Of a DNA stretch of 13,562 bases, positions 1 through 5,236 are shown in pieces. The notes under the pieces were generated by a model. That model was not told the origin of the DNA, did not search any database, and saw only the letters and a program-made list of their open reading frames with translations. The position numbers were made by a program, and so were the translations under genes. The stretch covers positions 1 through 13,562 of the forward strand of contig DATBMY010000468.1 of NCBI GenBank assembly GCA_036554605.1. The letters run 5' to 3'. Numbering within the stretch: position 1 is the stretch's first letter; each line of letters begins with the position of its first letter. This stretch comes from DATBMY01 sp036554605 (lineage in GTDB: Bacteria; Acidobacteriota; Blastocatellia; UBA7656).

Positions 1-1
1 G

Positions 2-1138
2 ATCTTTTATAAGAACTGCGTGAGCTGCCACCGCGCGGGCGAGATCGCGCCCATGTCGCTGATCACTTATAAAGAGGTCCGCCCCTGGGCCAGGGCGATT
101 CGCGAGAAGGTGATCACCCGCGACATGCCGCCGTGGCACGCAGACCCCAAGCACGGCGAATGGGCCAACGACCGAAGGATGTCGCAGAAAGATGTCGACA
201 CCATAGCCGCCTGGGTAGACCAGGGCGCCAAGGAAGGGAACCCCAAAGACCTGCCGCCCACGCCGAAATTCGCGACCGGCTGGCAGATAGGCGAGCCCGA
301 CGCGGTCTTCTACATGCCGGAAGAGTTCACCGTGCCGGCCGACGGCGCGGTCTCTTACCAGTACTTCACGATCGACCCGGGGTTCAAAGAGGACCGCTAC
401 ATAGAGGCGATGGAAGCGCGCGCGGGGAATCTATCGGTCGTCCATCACATCGTCATATACGTCCGCGACCCGCGCCAGAACCGCTCGGCACGCACCAGGA
501 TCGATTTAGGCGAAGGACTGCTGGGCGCGCTCTCGCCCGGGCAGACGCCTTTCCGCGCGCAGCCTGGCATGGCGAAGCTCATAAAGGCCGGCTCGAAGCT
601 GATCTTCCAGATGCACTACACGCCTAACGGCACGGTACAGAAGGACCGGTCGTACGTCGGGCTGAAATTCGCCAAGGGGCCTGTCGACAAGGTAGTGACG
701 ACGACCGCGGCCGCCGACCTCCGGTTCGAGATTCCGCCCCACGCGTCGAACCACGAAGTCCGGGGCGAGTACGAGTTCGAGCAGGACTCGCACATCGTCA
801 GCTTCAGCCCGCACATGCACCTGCGAGGCAAAGACATACTCTACCGCGCGATCTACCCGGACGGCCGCTCAGAAATACTGCTGTCTGTGCCGCGGTACGA
901 TTTCAACTGGCAGGTCTACTACTACCCGAAAAAACCGCTGCCGATGCCTAAGGGGTCGCGCATCCAGGTCATAGCCCACTTCGACAACTCGACCAAGAAC
1001 GCGCTCAACCCAGACCCGACGCGCGCGGTACGGTTCGGCGAGCAGACATGGGACGAGATGATGAACGGATTTTTCGATTACACGCTCGACTCGAAGGCTG
1101 GCGCCGAGCGCGCGGAGACAGGCGCGAAGACCAGGTGA
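2..1138 (+). CDS. Cytochrome c domain fused to PHM-like copper type II monooxygenase domain (5' partial)
   Basis: The reading frame is open from base 2 to the TGA at 1136-1138, so the N-terminus lies outside the window. Counting visible codons, residues 6-10 read CVSCH, a heme c attachment motif. M42 in the following MPPWH segment is the likely distal heme ligand. The C-terminal part carries the ligand pattern of the peptidylglycine/dopamine monooxygenase fold: an HH pair (148-149), H205 in the MHY segment, HMH (271-273) and an MM pair (353-354). These match the two copper sites of that fold, and all six ligands are present. Known of the fold: it hydroxylates C-H bonds using two coppers. Inferred: a periplasmic oxidoreductase in which the heme could feed electrons to copper. 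The substrate is unknown and a missing upstream domain is possible. A strong terminator follows 22 bp after the stop. Confidence 0.9.
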   Translation: MFYKNCVSCHRAGEIAPMSLITYKEVRPWARAIREKVITRDMPPWHADPKHGEWANDRRMSQKDVDTIAAWVDQGAKEGNPKDLPPTPKFATGWQIGEPDAVFYMPEEFTVPADGAVSYQYFTIDPGFKEDRYIEAMEARAGNLSVVHHIVIYVRDPRQNRSARTRIDLGEGLLGALSPGQTPFRAQPGMAKLIKAGSKLIFQMHYTPNGTVQKDRSYVGLKFAKGPVDKVVTTTAAADLRFEIPPHASNHEVRGEYEFEQDSHIVSFSPHMHLRGKDILYRAIYPDGRSEILLSVPRYDFNWQVYYYPKKPLPMPKGSRIQVIAHFDNSTKNALNPDPTRAVRFGEQTWDEMMNGFFDYTLDSKAGAERAETGAKTR

Positions 1139-1160
1139 GCTGTCGAACGAGCGCATGAAT

Positions 1161-1197
1161 AAAGAAGGCTGCCGCGAAGGGCAGCCTTCTTTTGTTT
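1161..1197 (+). terminator. Intrinsic terminator of the cytochrome/copper protein gene
   Basis: A perfect 13-bp stem (1161-1173 pairing with 1180-1192, AAAGAAGGCTGCC on the left) encloses a 6-nt loop and runs into TTTTGTTT. It sits 22 bp after the stop of the upstream gene. The A-rich left arm could let it also work weakly on the minus strand against readthrough from the convergent ZIP gene. The remaining 1198-1426 holds no gene I can support, only a 9-bp direct repeat GATCTCTGC at 1288-1296 and 1299-1307. Confidence 0.9.
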
Positions 1198-1426
1198 AGC
1201 AGAGGGGCGTCTTATACTTCACATCAATAACCAGGAGATTGGTTCTCAGAATTAAACGGCTCACGGCCCGATTCTCAATTTCTGATGGATCTCTGCTCGA
1301 TCTCTGCAAATATCCTGTATTGCGCGTAAGCCCTCTGATAATGCGACCCGGGTTCTATTTTGCGGCCATCGTAACAGAGTAGACATCACCAGATAGAATG
1401 CTTTTCCGTCTCCTTCAACAGTGACT

Positions 1427-2323
1427 TCAGTGGCTGAGTACCAGCAGGATCAGTAAGGTCACAAAACCAAAGACCAGCAGCAGGCCGTTGAACTGCGGCG
1501 AGCCGTGGAATGCCTCCGGGATCATGGTTTCCGAGACCAGCGCCAGGATCGCGCCCGCTGCGAACGCCTCGGCCGTTCCCCGGACCGCCGGCCCCGTGCC
1601 TCTAAGCGCAAGCCCGGCGACCGCCGCTGCCAGGCCGATCATCAAGGCGATTCCAATCCACACGCCAAACACGTAGCGCGCGGACCGTCCCGCCCGCCGC
1701 ATTCCGGCGCTGCTCGATAGGGCTTCCGGGATGTTCGCCAGGAAGAACGCCGCGACCGTCCCCGAGCCGGGCGCGCCGTGGTGCAGCACGCTCAACCCCA
1801 GCACCACCCCCTCGGGAACGCCGTCGAGGAACGTGCCGGCCGCGATGGCCAGTCCGCTACCGGGCCGCTGCTCTTCTTCCGGCTGCTCGACGCATTCGCC
1901 GCAACGTTTTCGATGCTTTGCCCCGCGGCGGGAGAGTAAAAAGTTTACGCAACTGAATACCGCCGCGCCACACAGCATTCCCATTACCGTCCAGTGCAGG
2001 CTTGCCGCGCCACGCGAGTTGATCAGCAGGTCCACCGCCACTACAGACAGAAGTACGCCGGCTGCGAACGTCATCGCTCGGGAGATGGTGGCATGCTGGA
2101 ACGGCGCGTAATAACCACTCACGGCCCCGATCAGCAGGCCGGATGCAGACAGGGCTCCCCAGCCGGCTGCTTGCAACCAGCCGGGCATCTCCGCAAGCGA
2201 TCCCGTCACTGTCTGGAACAGCCCCGCCTGGTGGTCTAGCAACAACAGAACCGCATCGGTGGCATCGAACAGGGCCCGACCGCTCTCGGCTCCCTGGAGC
2301 ATGAGCTGTATCTGATCCGTCAT
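1427..2323 (-). CDS. ZIP family metal transporter
   Basis: This 298-aa inner-membrane protein probably imports zinc or another divalent metal. Several hydrophobic segments are visible (roughly 55-75, 82-102, 111-130, 157-180, 187-205, 217-240, 250-270, 278-297). The ZIP signature helices are present: DGVPEG at 167-172 and ANIPEALSS at 196-204 carry the conserved polar/Pro-Glu metal-path residues, and ETMIPEAF at 265-272 fits the later conserved helix. The first signature has Asp where many ZIPs have His, a variant I recall in bacterial members. Residues 131-155 form a charged loop with Cys141 and Cys144 (CGEC), the position of the metal-binding variable loop. The N-terminus has an unusually long, weakly hydrophobic lead of about 50 residues. 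ATG at 2323 is preceded by GAGGAA. The thioesterase gene ends 56 bp upstream on the same strand, so co-transcription is possible but a functional link is not evident. Confidence 0.9.
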   Translation of the reverse strand: MTDQIQLMLQGAESGRALFDATDAVLLLLDHQAGLFQTVTGSLAEMPGWLQAAGWGALSASGLLIGAVSGYYAPFQHATISRAMTFAAGVLLSVVAVDLLINSRGAASLHWTVMGMLCGAAVFSCVNFLLSRRGAKHRKRCGECVEQPEEEQRPGSGLAIAAGTFLDGVPEGVVLGLSVLHHGAPGSGTVAAFFLANIPEALSSSAGMRRAGRSARYVFGVWIGIALMIGLAAAVAGLALRGTGPAVRGTAEAFAAGAILALVSETMIPEAFHGSPQFNGLLLVFGFVTLLILLVLSH

Positions 2324-2379
2324 GAAAGATTCCTCGCCGTAATAAAGCTCAAACGCGAAAGGCGATCAAACCTGAGGGT

Positions 2380-2754
2380 TCATCTTGCCGCCACGTGATT
2401 TGTCGACACGTCAGCTATCAACTTATCATTCTCGCCCAACACCGTTGTTCGGACGACACTGACTGTCTTACCCTTTTTGACGAAGGAAGCAACGGCTCTA
2501 AACCTGCCCGCTTTTTGGTTGCTTGCGAAATTTGCATTCAGACTTATGGCAAGTGGAAAGCCTGCTACTGCCTCGTCAAATTGAGTTGAACCCATTGCCA
2601 GAATGGTGGCGGTGACATCGGCAAACCAGAGTATTGCCCCAGCATGAACCACGCCGTATGGATTGAGTATGCCAGGCTGAATCGGCATCTCAGAAATCAC
2701 CTGCTCCGGCCTCTGTTCCAGAATAGTAAACTCTATACTTCCTTCAACTCTCAT
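2380..2754 (-). CDS. PaaI-family hotdog-fold thioesterase
   Basis: This 124-aa protein has the length of a single hotdog domain. The signature is NPYGVVHAGAILWFADVTAT (31-50): N31, G34 and H37 belong to the HGG-type motif (here HAG), and D46 sits at the position of the usual catalytic acid on the central helix. Strands continue as LAISLNANF (68-76) and TVSVVRTTVL (97-106). Known of the family: hydrolysis of acyl- or aryl-CoA thioesters by dimers or tetramers. The acyl substrate cannot be read from sequence. ATG at 2754 has a strong GGAAGGAG Shine-Dalgarno 6-7 bp upstream. It is likely the first gene of a two-gene unit with the ZIP transporter. A DUF4442-type hotdog protein is an alternative label. 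Confidence 0.88.
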   Translation of the reverse strand: MRVEGSIEFTILEQRPEQVISEMPIQPGILNPYGVVHAGAILWFADVTATILAMGSTQFDEAVAGFPLAISLNANFASNQKAGRFRAVASFVKKGKTVSVVRTTVLGENDKLIADVSTNHVAAR

Positions 2755-3081
2755 TAGCGCTCCTTCCTGCTGGTATTCTTCTCATGCAGGATGAAGAGCC
2801 GGCGGAGTCAAACCTTTGAAGCCGCCATCCACTCGGTGCGCCAAGTGCTGGAGTCGATCGGCACTGCTTCATCCTCTGTCTGGCACCGCGCCGCCGTCTC
2901 TAGCAGCCCGCCACGGCTCGACCGGAATGTCCTGAAAGGTGACCGGGCGCCCTATCGCGCCGCTGCGCGCAACGCGGGCTGTCGTAAGGCTAACGCCTCA
3001 GGCTCTCGGAGATGTCGAGAATTCGTGTCCGCCTGTTCATCCGGTGACCTGCTGACGGGCGGGCTTAAAAGGCGGTCCAGG
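2755..3081. other. Intergenic stretch without a supported gene
   Basis: This is the space between the AhpD-like gene and the thioesterase, which must hold the thioesterase promoter. I see no convincing -35/-10 pair. Reading frames cross it on both strands, the longest from ATG 2791 on the plus strand, but they are rich in Arg/Ser/Ala, lack a ribosome binding site and match no family I recognise. About 2941-3060 is GC-rich with short internal repeats around GGCGCCCTATCGCGCC, and may be an extragenic repeat or a decayed gene. Confidence 0.5.
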
Positions 3082-3093
3082 CTACTCCGCCTT
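3067..3093 (-). terminator. Stop-codon-spanning terminator hairpin of the AhpD-like gene
   Basis: Read on the minus strand, AAGGCGG (3093-3087) pairs perfectly with CCGCCTT (3075-3069) across an 11-nt loop that contains the TAG stop at 3084-3082. The right arm runs into TTTT. The left arm is made of the last codons of the gene. The stem is short (7 bp) but GC-rich, with a short U tract. Confidence 0.6.
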
Positions 3094-3546
3094 ACCGCGC
3101 GGCTGGTACTTCCCGACCTCCGGCCGGAAGGCGATGGCGAGGCGGTTCCAGCCGTTGATGGAGATGACGGCCATCGTCAGCTTGACTAATTCCTCCTCGC
3201 TGAACTGCGCGCGGGCGGCCTCGTACTCTTCGTCCGGTGCATGGGTCTGGGAGATCAGCGTAACTACTTCCGCCCAGGCCAGCGCGGCACGCTCGCGCTC
3301 GGAGTAGTAAGGCGCCTCGTGCCACGCGCTCAGGCCGTAGAGCCGCTGCTCGGTCTCGCCCGCGGCGCGTGCGTCCTTCGTGTGCATGTCAATGCAGAAG
3401 GCGCATCCGTTGATCTGCGAGACGCGCGTCTTGACGAGTTCGAGCAGCGAGTGCTCCAGCCCCGACTCATCCACGTACTTCTGTAGTTTGTACATTGCCT
3501 GCACCGAGCCCGGCGCGGCCTTGCTGTAGTCCAAACGGGTCTGCAT
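3082..3546 (-). CDS. AhpD-like / carboxymuconolactone decarboxylase family protein
   Basis: This 154-aa protein has the all-helical AhpD fold. The redox motif is CAFC followed by IDMH: C48, C51 and H55, with E36 twelve residues before C48, the spacing of the catalytic Glu in AhpD. The His that sits between the two cysteines in mycobacterial AhpD is replaced by Phe50. Conserved family segments ELVKTRVSQING (36-47) and LTMAVISINGWNRLAI (123-138) are present. Known of the family: a cysteine-pair peroxidase or thiol adaptor for peroxiredoxin; many members have unknown physiology. ATG at 3546 is preceded by GAGGTGA. Its neighbours upstream are an SDR remnant and a VOC gene, consistent with a detoxification cluster. 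The protein itself looks intact. Confidence 0.92.
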   Translation of the reverse strand: MQTRLDYSKAAPGSVQAMYKLQKYVDESGLEHSLLELVKTRVSQINGCAFCIDMHTKDARAAGETEQRLYGLSAWHEAPYYSERERAALAWAEVVTLISQTHAPDEEYEAARAQFSEEELVKLTMAVISINGWNRLAIAFRPEVGKYQPRGKAE

Positions 3547-3579
3547 CTTTTCACCTCACGTCCTGCTGTTGAATGAAAC

Positions 3580-3705
3580 GCCCACAGCGCGTGCCCGCCA
3601 GGCCGTCTAGAGTCCGATTCCGGAGCTGCCGCCAGTCACGACGACGGGCTGCTCGAGGAGCCGGGACTCGCGGACGGTCGGAGGGACCATAGATGCGGTG
3701 GTCAT
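3580..3705 (-). pseudogene. Short-chain dehydrogenase/reductase N-terminal remnant
   Basis: From ATG 3705 the frame gives 32 residues ending PVVVTGGSSGIGL and then TAG at 3609-3607. TGGSSGIG (24-31) is the NAD(P)-binding TGxxxGIG motif of classical SDR enzymes. Reading through the TAG, the next residues TAWRARAVG still resemble the helix that normally follows (GIGLETARRARA-like), so the TAG replaces what is usually a Glu codon, a GAG to TAG change. Homology ends near 3580, and the remaining 200 or more residues of an SDR are absent. GGAG lies about 9 bp before the ATG. The AhpD-like gene begins 33 bp further on. Inferred: a nonsense mutation plus a large deletion. A deliberate 32-aa peptide is a less likely alternative. 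Confidence 0.75.
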
Positions 3706-3791
3706 GCTCTGCTCCGCCGGTCACTTTGGAAAAAGCTTACCCATCCAGCGCTCGACGAGTACGTCGAGCGCTGCCCTTCGAACGGCTTCAT
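3702..3791 (-). CDS. Possible 29-aa coupled ORF or gene scar between VOC and the SDR remnant
   Basis: ATG at 3791 overlaps the VOC stop as ATGA (3791-3788). The ORF's own TGA overlaps the SDR-remnant ATG as ATGA (3705-3702). It encodes MKPFEGQRSTYSSSAGW and 12 further residues, which match nothing I recognise. Another frame over the same bases ends in AALDVLVERWMGKLFPK and a TGA at 3721, 15 bp before the SDR ATG. That looks more like an ordinary protein C-terminus, so this stretch may be what is left of a deleted gene that once lay between VOC and SDR. Expression is unproven. Confidence 0.25.
   Translation of the reverse strand: MKPFEGQRSTYSSSAGWVSFFQSDRRSRA
3746..3773 (-). repeat. Perfect 12-bp inverted repeat (hairpin) after the VOC gene
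   Basis: CAGCGCTCGACG (3746-3757) and its exact complement (3762-3773) are separated by AGTA. The hairpin begins 15 nt after the VOC stop on the minus strand. There is no immediate U tract; TTTTT comes about 10 nt later. It could be a 3'-end stabiliser, an attenuating structure or a protein site. Confidence 0.7.
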
Positions 3792-4486
3792 CGGGGTGGA
3801 ACCTGAAGGACCTCCTCCATGTAGCGGTCGGCGGCGGCTGTTGCCTCCTCCGGACTGCTCCCCTGCTGACGCGCGCTCAGGTAGGGCGCGTACCAGTCCC
3901 ACCAGTGGTGCTCGGCGTGCGTCTTCTCGTAGTGGTCGTGGTGCTCCGAGGTCTCGCGCAGCAGCTCTGCAAGGGTTGCGACGTCCATGGCTTGTGCTCG
4001 CGCCGTCTTCCATTCGCGGCCGGGAAGCCGCGTCGTGACCTCCTGGAGCAGCCAGCTGTTACCGTCCGGGTCCTCGAAGGAGGCAAACGAGAAGTAGGAA
4101 CGACCCTCAGGGTCGCGCCCGCCGACGCGAGGGTTCTCCACGCTGTTGTTGAAGGGGCCGCCGGCATAGTGGAAGACCTCGCTCACCTCGACGCCGCGGG
4201 CGAGGAGATCGCCGCGGGCGGCGTCGAGGTCGTCGACGGCGAGGATCAGGCTGTCGGCCGAGCCAGGCCTGGCCGACGTGACTCCCTTGCCGAAGATGAT
4301 CGACGCTTCAGAGTTGTGTGGCGTAATCTGCACGCCGCGGAATCCGCCCGCCGCGATGTCGATGTCGAGCCGCCAGCCGAGATTCTCATAGAACGCCTTC
4401 GCGCGGTCGACGTCGGAGACGGCCAGCAGCATGACTTCGAGCTTCATGTCTAGCGGTTCGCTTTTTGCGTTTTTTGTAGATTCCAT
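3788..4486 (-). CDS. VOC (glyoxalase-like) protein with His/Trp-rich C-terminal domain
   Basis: This 232-aa protein has a vicinal-oxygen-chelate domain over residues 15-150. It starts with the typical strand KLEVMLLAVSDVDRAKAFYENLGW, shows the middle strand SLILAVDDLDAA (79-90) and ends FEDPDGNSWLLQEV (137-150), with E149 at a usual metal-ligand position. A second region (about 165-230) contains HHDHYEKTHAEHHWWDWY (182-199) followed by a helix with PEEATAAADRYMEEV. I recall this tail from other VOC proteins and some stand-alone small proteins, where its role is unknown. Known of the fold: metal-dependent glyoxalases, dioxygenases and antibiotic-binding proteins; the reaction here cannot be assigned. 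ATG at 4486 has a perfect AGGAGG 5 bp away, which decides it over the internal Met14. It is probably the first gene of a unit running into the SDR remnant and the AhpD-like gene. Confidence 0.9.
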   Translation of the reverse strand: MESTKNAKSEPLDMKLEVMLLAVSDVDRAKAFYENLGWRLDIDIAAGGFRGVQITPHNSEASIIFGKGVTSARPGSADSLILAVDDLDAARGDLLARGVEVSEVFHYAGGPFNNSVENPRVGGRDPEGRSYFSFASFEDPDGNSWLLQEVTTRLPGREWKTARAQAMDVATLAELLRETSEHHDHYEKTHAEHHWWDWYAPYLSARQQGSSPEEATAAADRYMEEVLQVPPR

Positions 4487-4855
4487 AACTCCTCCTGTGA
4501 ATATTCAGCCATTGTTGAAAAGCACTTCTTGCTACTTTCACATCCTCTTTATTTACCAACCATCAGCTCTTTCACCGCTCCCGCGACTTCAGATTATGAA
4601 GATTCGGAGCAAGCAATACATCACGAAATCGATTGGTTTTTCGCTACCACTTTCAGGAGTACTCGATATTCCCATATAGGGTTACTGGCTTACCGGTAAA
4701 GCGTCATATCATCCAGCCTCTGGCAACCGATCCAGTGACTGGCAGGCCCGCCACTCGGCTCCTCCCGAGCCAACAATTCCGTTTGGTTGATTGTTGGCAT
4801 AGAAACTCTCTCCATTCCGGATTTCGCCTACGCGACGCGCGGTATATATCAACAA
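4487..4855. other. Intergenic region upstream of the VOC gene
   Basis: The half next to the VOC gene (4487-4680) is visibly AT-richer than its surroundings and should hold the VOC promoter. CATAAT-like -10 sequences occur, but I cannot pair one with a good -35. No recognisable gene is seen. A 10-bp palindrome TTACCGGTAA lies at 4690-4699. The half next to the zinc-finger gene borders an Ohr remnant and contains one short ORF with a ribosome binding site (4690-4800). Confidence 0.5.
4690..4800 (-). CDS. Possible 36-aa small ORF, unknown
   Basis: ATG at 4800 is preceded by GGAGAGAG at a good distance (about 6 bp). The frame runs 36 codons (MPTINQTELLAREEPSGG and so on, with WIGCQRL near the end) to TAA at 4692-4690. 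It has no signal peptide, membrane segment or recognisable motif. It may be a chance ORF, or the surviving start of a lost gene in this decayed stretch; the Shine-Dalgarno is the only support. Confidence 0.2.
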   Translation of the reverse strand: MPTINQTELLAREEPSGGPASHWIGCQRLDDMTLYR

Positions 4856-4950
4856 GCCGGCGGCGAACAGCTGCTCCGGGTTGGTGCCGCCGCCTGCGGT
4901 TCCGGGGACGACAGCTTGATGTCGAGGCATCCATCCGAGCTGCGGCGGGT
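4856..4950 (-). pseudogene. Ohr/OsmC organic hydroperoxide reductase fragment, frameshifted and truncated
   Basis: On the minus strand one frame reads SSDGCLDIKLSSP (4938-4903) and the next frame reads GTAGGGTNPEQLFAAG, ending at 4856. Joined, they reproduce the N-terminal third of Ohr proteins, whose hallmark is GTNPEQLFAAGY/W followed by the first redox Cys. Restoring a single G in the CCCCGG run near 4902-4907 reunites the frames. The sequence diverges right after LFAAG, so both catalytic cysteines are missing, and the usual N-terminal 15-20 residues are also absent. It begins four bases after the zinc-finger gene's stop. This is a clear relic, not a functional gene. A base-calling error could explain the frameshift but not the truncations. 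Confidence 0.75.
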
Positions 4951-4953
4951 TGA

Positions 4954-5223
4954 CTAGTATTCCGCAAAGGCGTCGTCGGGATAGCAGTACAACCAGCGCT
5001 CGCCGGGCTCCGCCGAAGCGACTACGGGATGCCCGCTCGCCCCTGCATGTTTGGTGGCGTGGCGGTTGGGCGAGCTGTCGCAGCACAGCGTCGTACCGCA
5101 CTCCTGACAAGTCCGCAGATGAACCCATCGCGCGGCGATCTTCACACACTCATCGCACTCCCGGCGCTTCTCGTGTTTGACCGCCGTAATCATATCGAGG
5201 TGAGAACAATTGACATCGGCCAT
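4954..5223 (-). CDS. UBP-type zinc-finger protein
   Basis: This 89-aa protein is a single ZnF-UBP domain. The ligand series is C6, H8, C23, C26, C39, C42, C47 or C48, H55, H59 and H65, in the order of the UBP finger, with the bacterial signature TLCCDSSPNRHATKHA (45-60). The segment GERWLYCY (74-81) corresponds to the aromatic pocket that in eukaryotic HDAC6/USP5 fingers holds the free C-terminal Gly-Gly of ubiquitin. ATG at 5223 has GGGAGG 6 bp upstream and lies 13 bp after the stop of the FAD oxidoreductase, so the two are almost certainly co-translated. An in-frame ATG at 5247 would overlap the upstream gene and lacks such support. I recall bacterial homologues next to, or fused with, this same type of oxidoreductase. 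Whether it binds a protein C-terminus in bacteria is not known to me. Confidence 0.9.
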   Translation of the reverse strand: MADVNCSHLDMITAVKHEKRRECDECVKIAARWVHLRTCQECGTTLCCDSSPNRHATKHAGASGHPVVASAEPGERWLYCYPDDAFAEY

Positions 5224-5236
5224 GCTTGCCTCCCTG

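Noticed and set aside
2791..3189. 132-codon plus-strand frame in the thioesterase/AhpD spacer
   Set aside because: It runs into the antisense of the AhpD-like gene, has no ribosome binding site and gives an Arg/Ser-rich product without family resemblance.
3698..4453. 251-codon open frame on the plus strand
   Set aside because: Antisense shadow of the VOC gene; low-complexity Val/Leu/Arg composition.
4709..5149. 146-codon minus-strand frame containing GGGTNPEQLFAAG
   Set aside because: As a whole it is not a gene: its first part overlaps the zinc-finger gene out of frame. Only the short Ohr-like segment is meaningful, and it is listed as a pseudogene.
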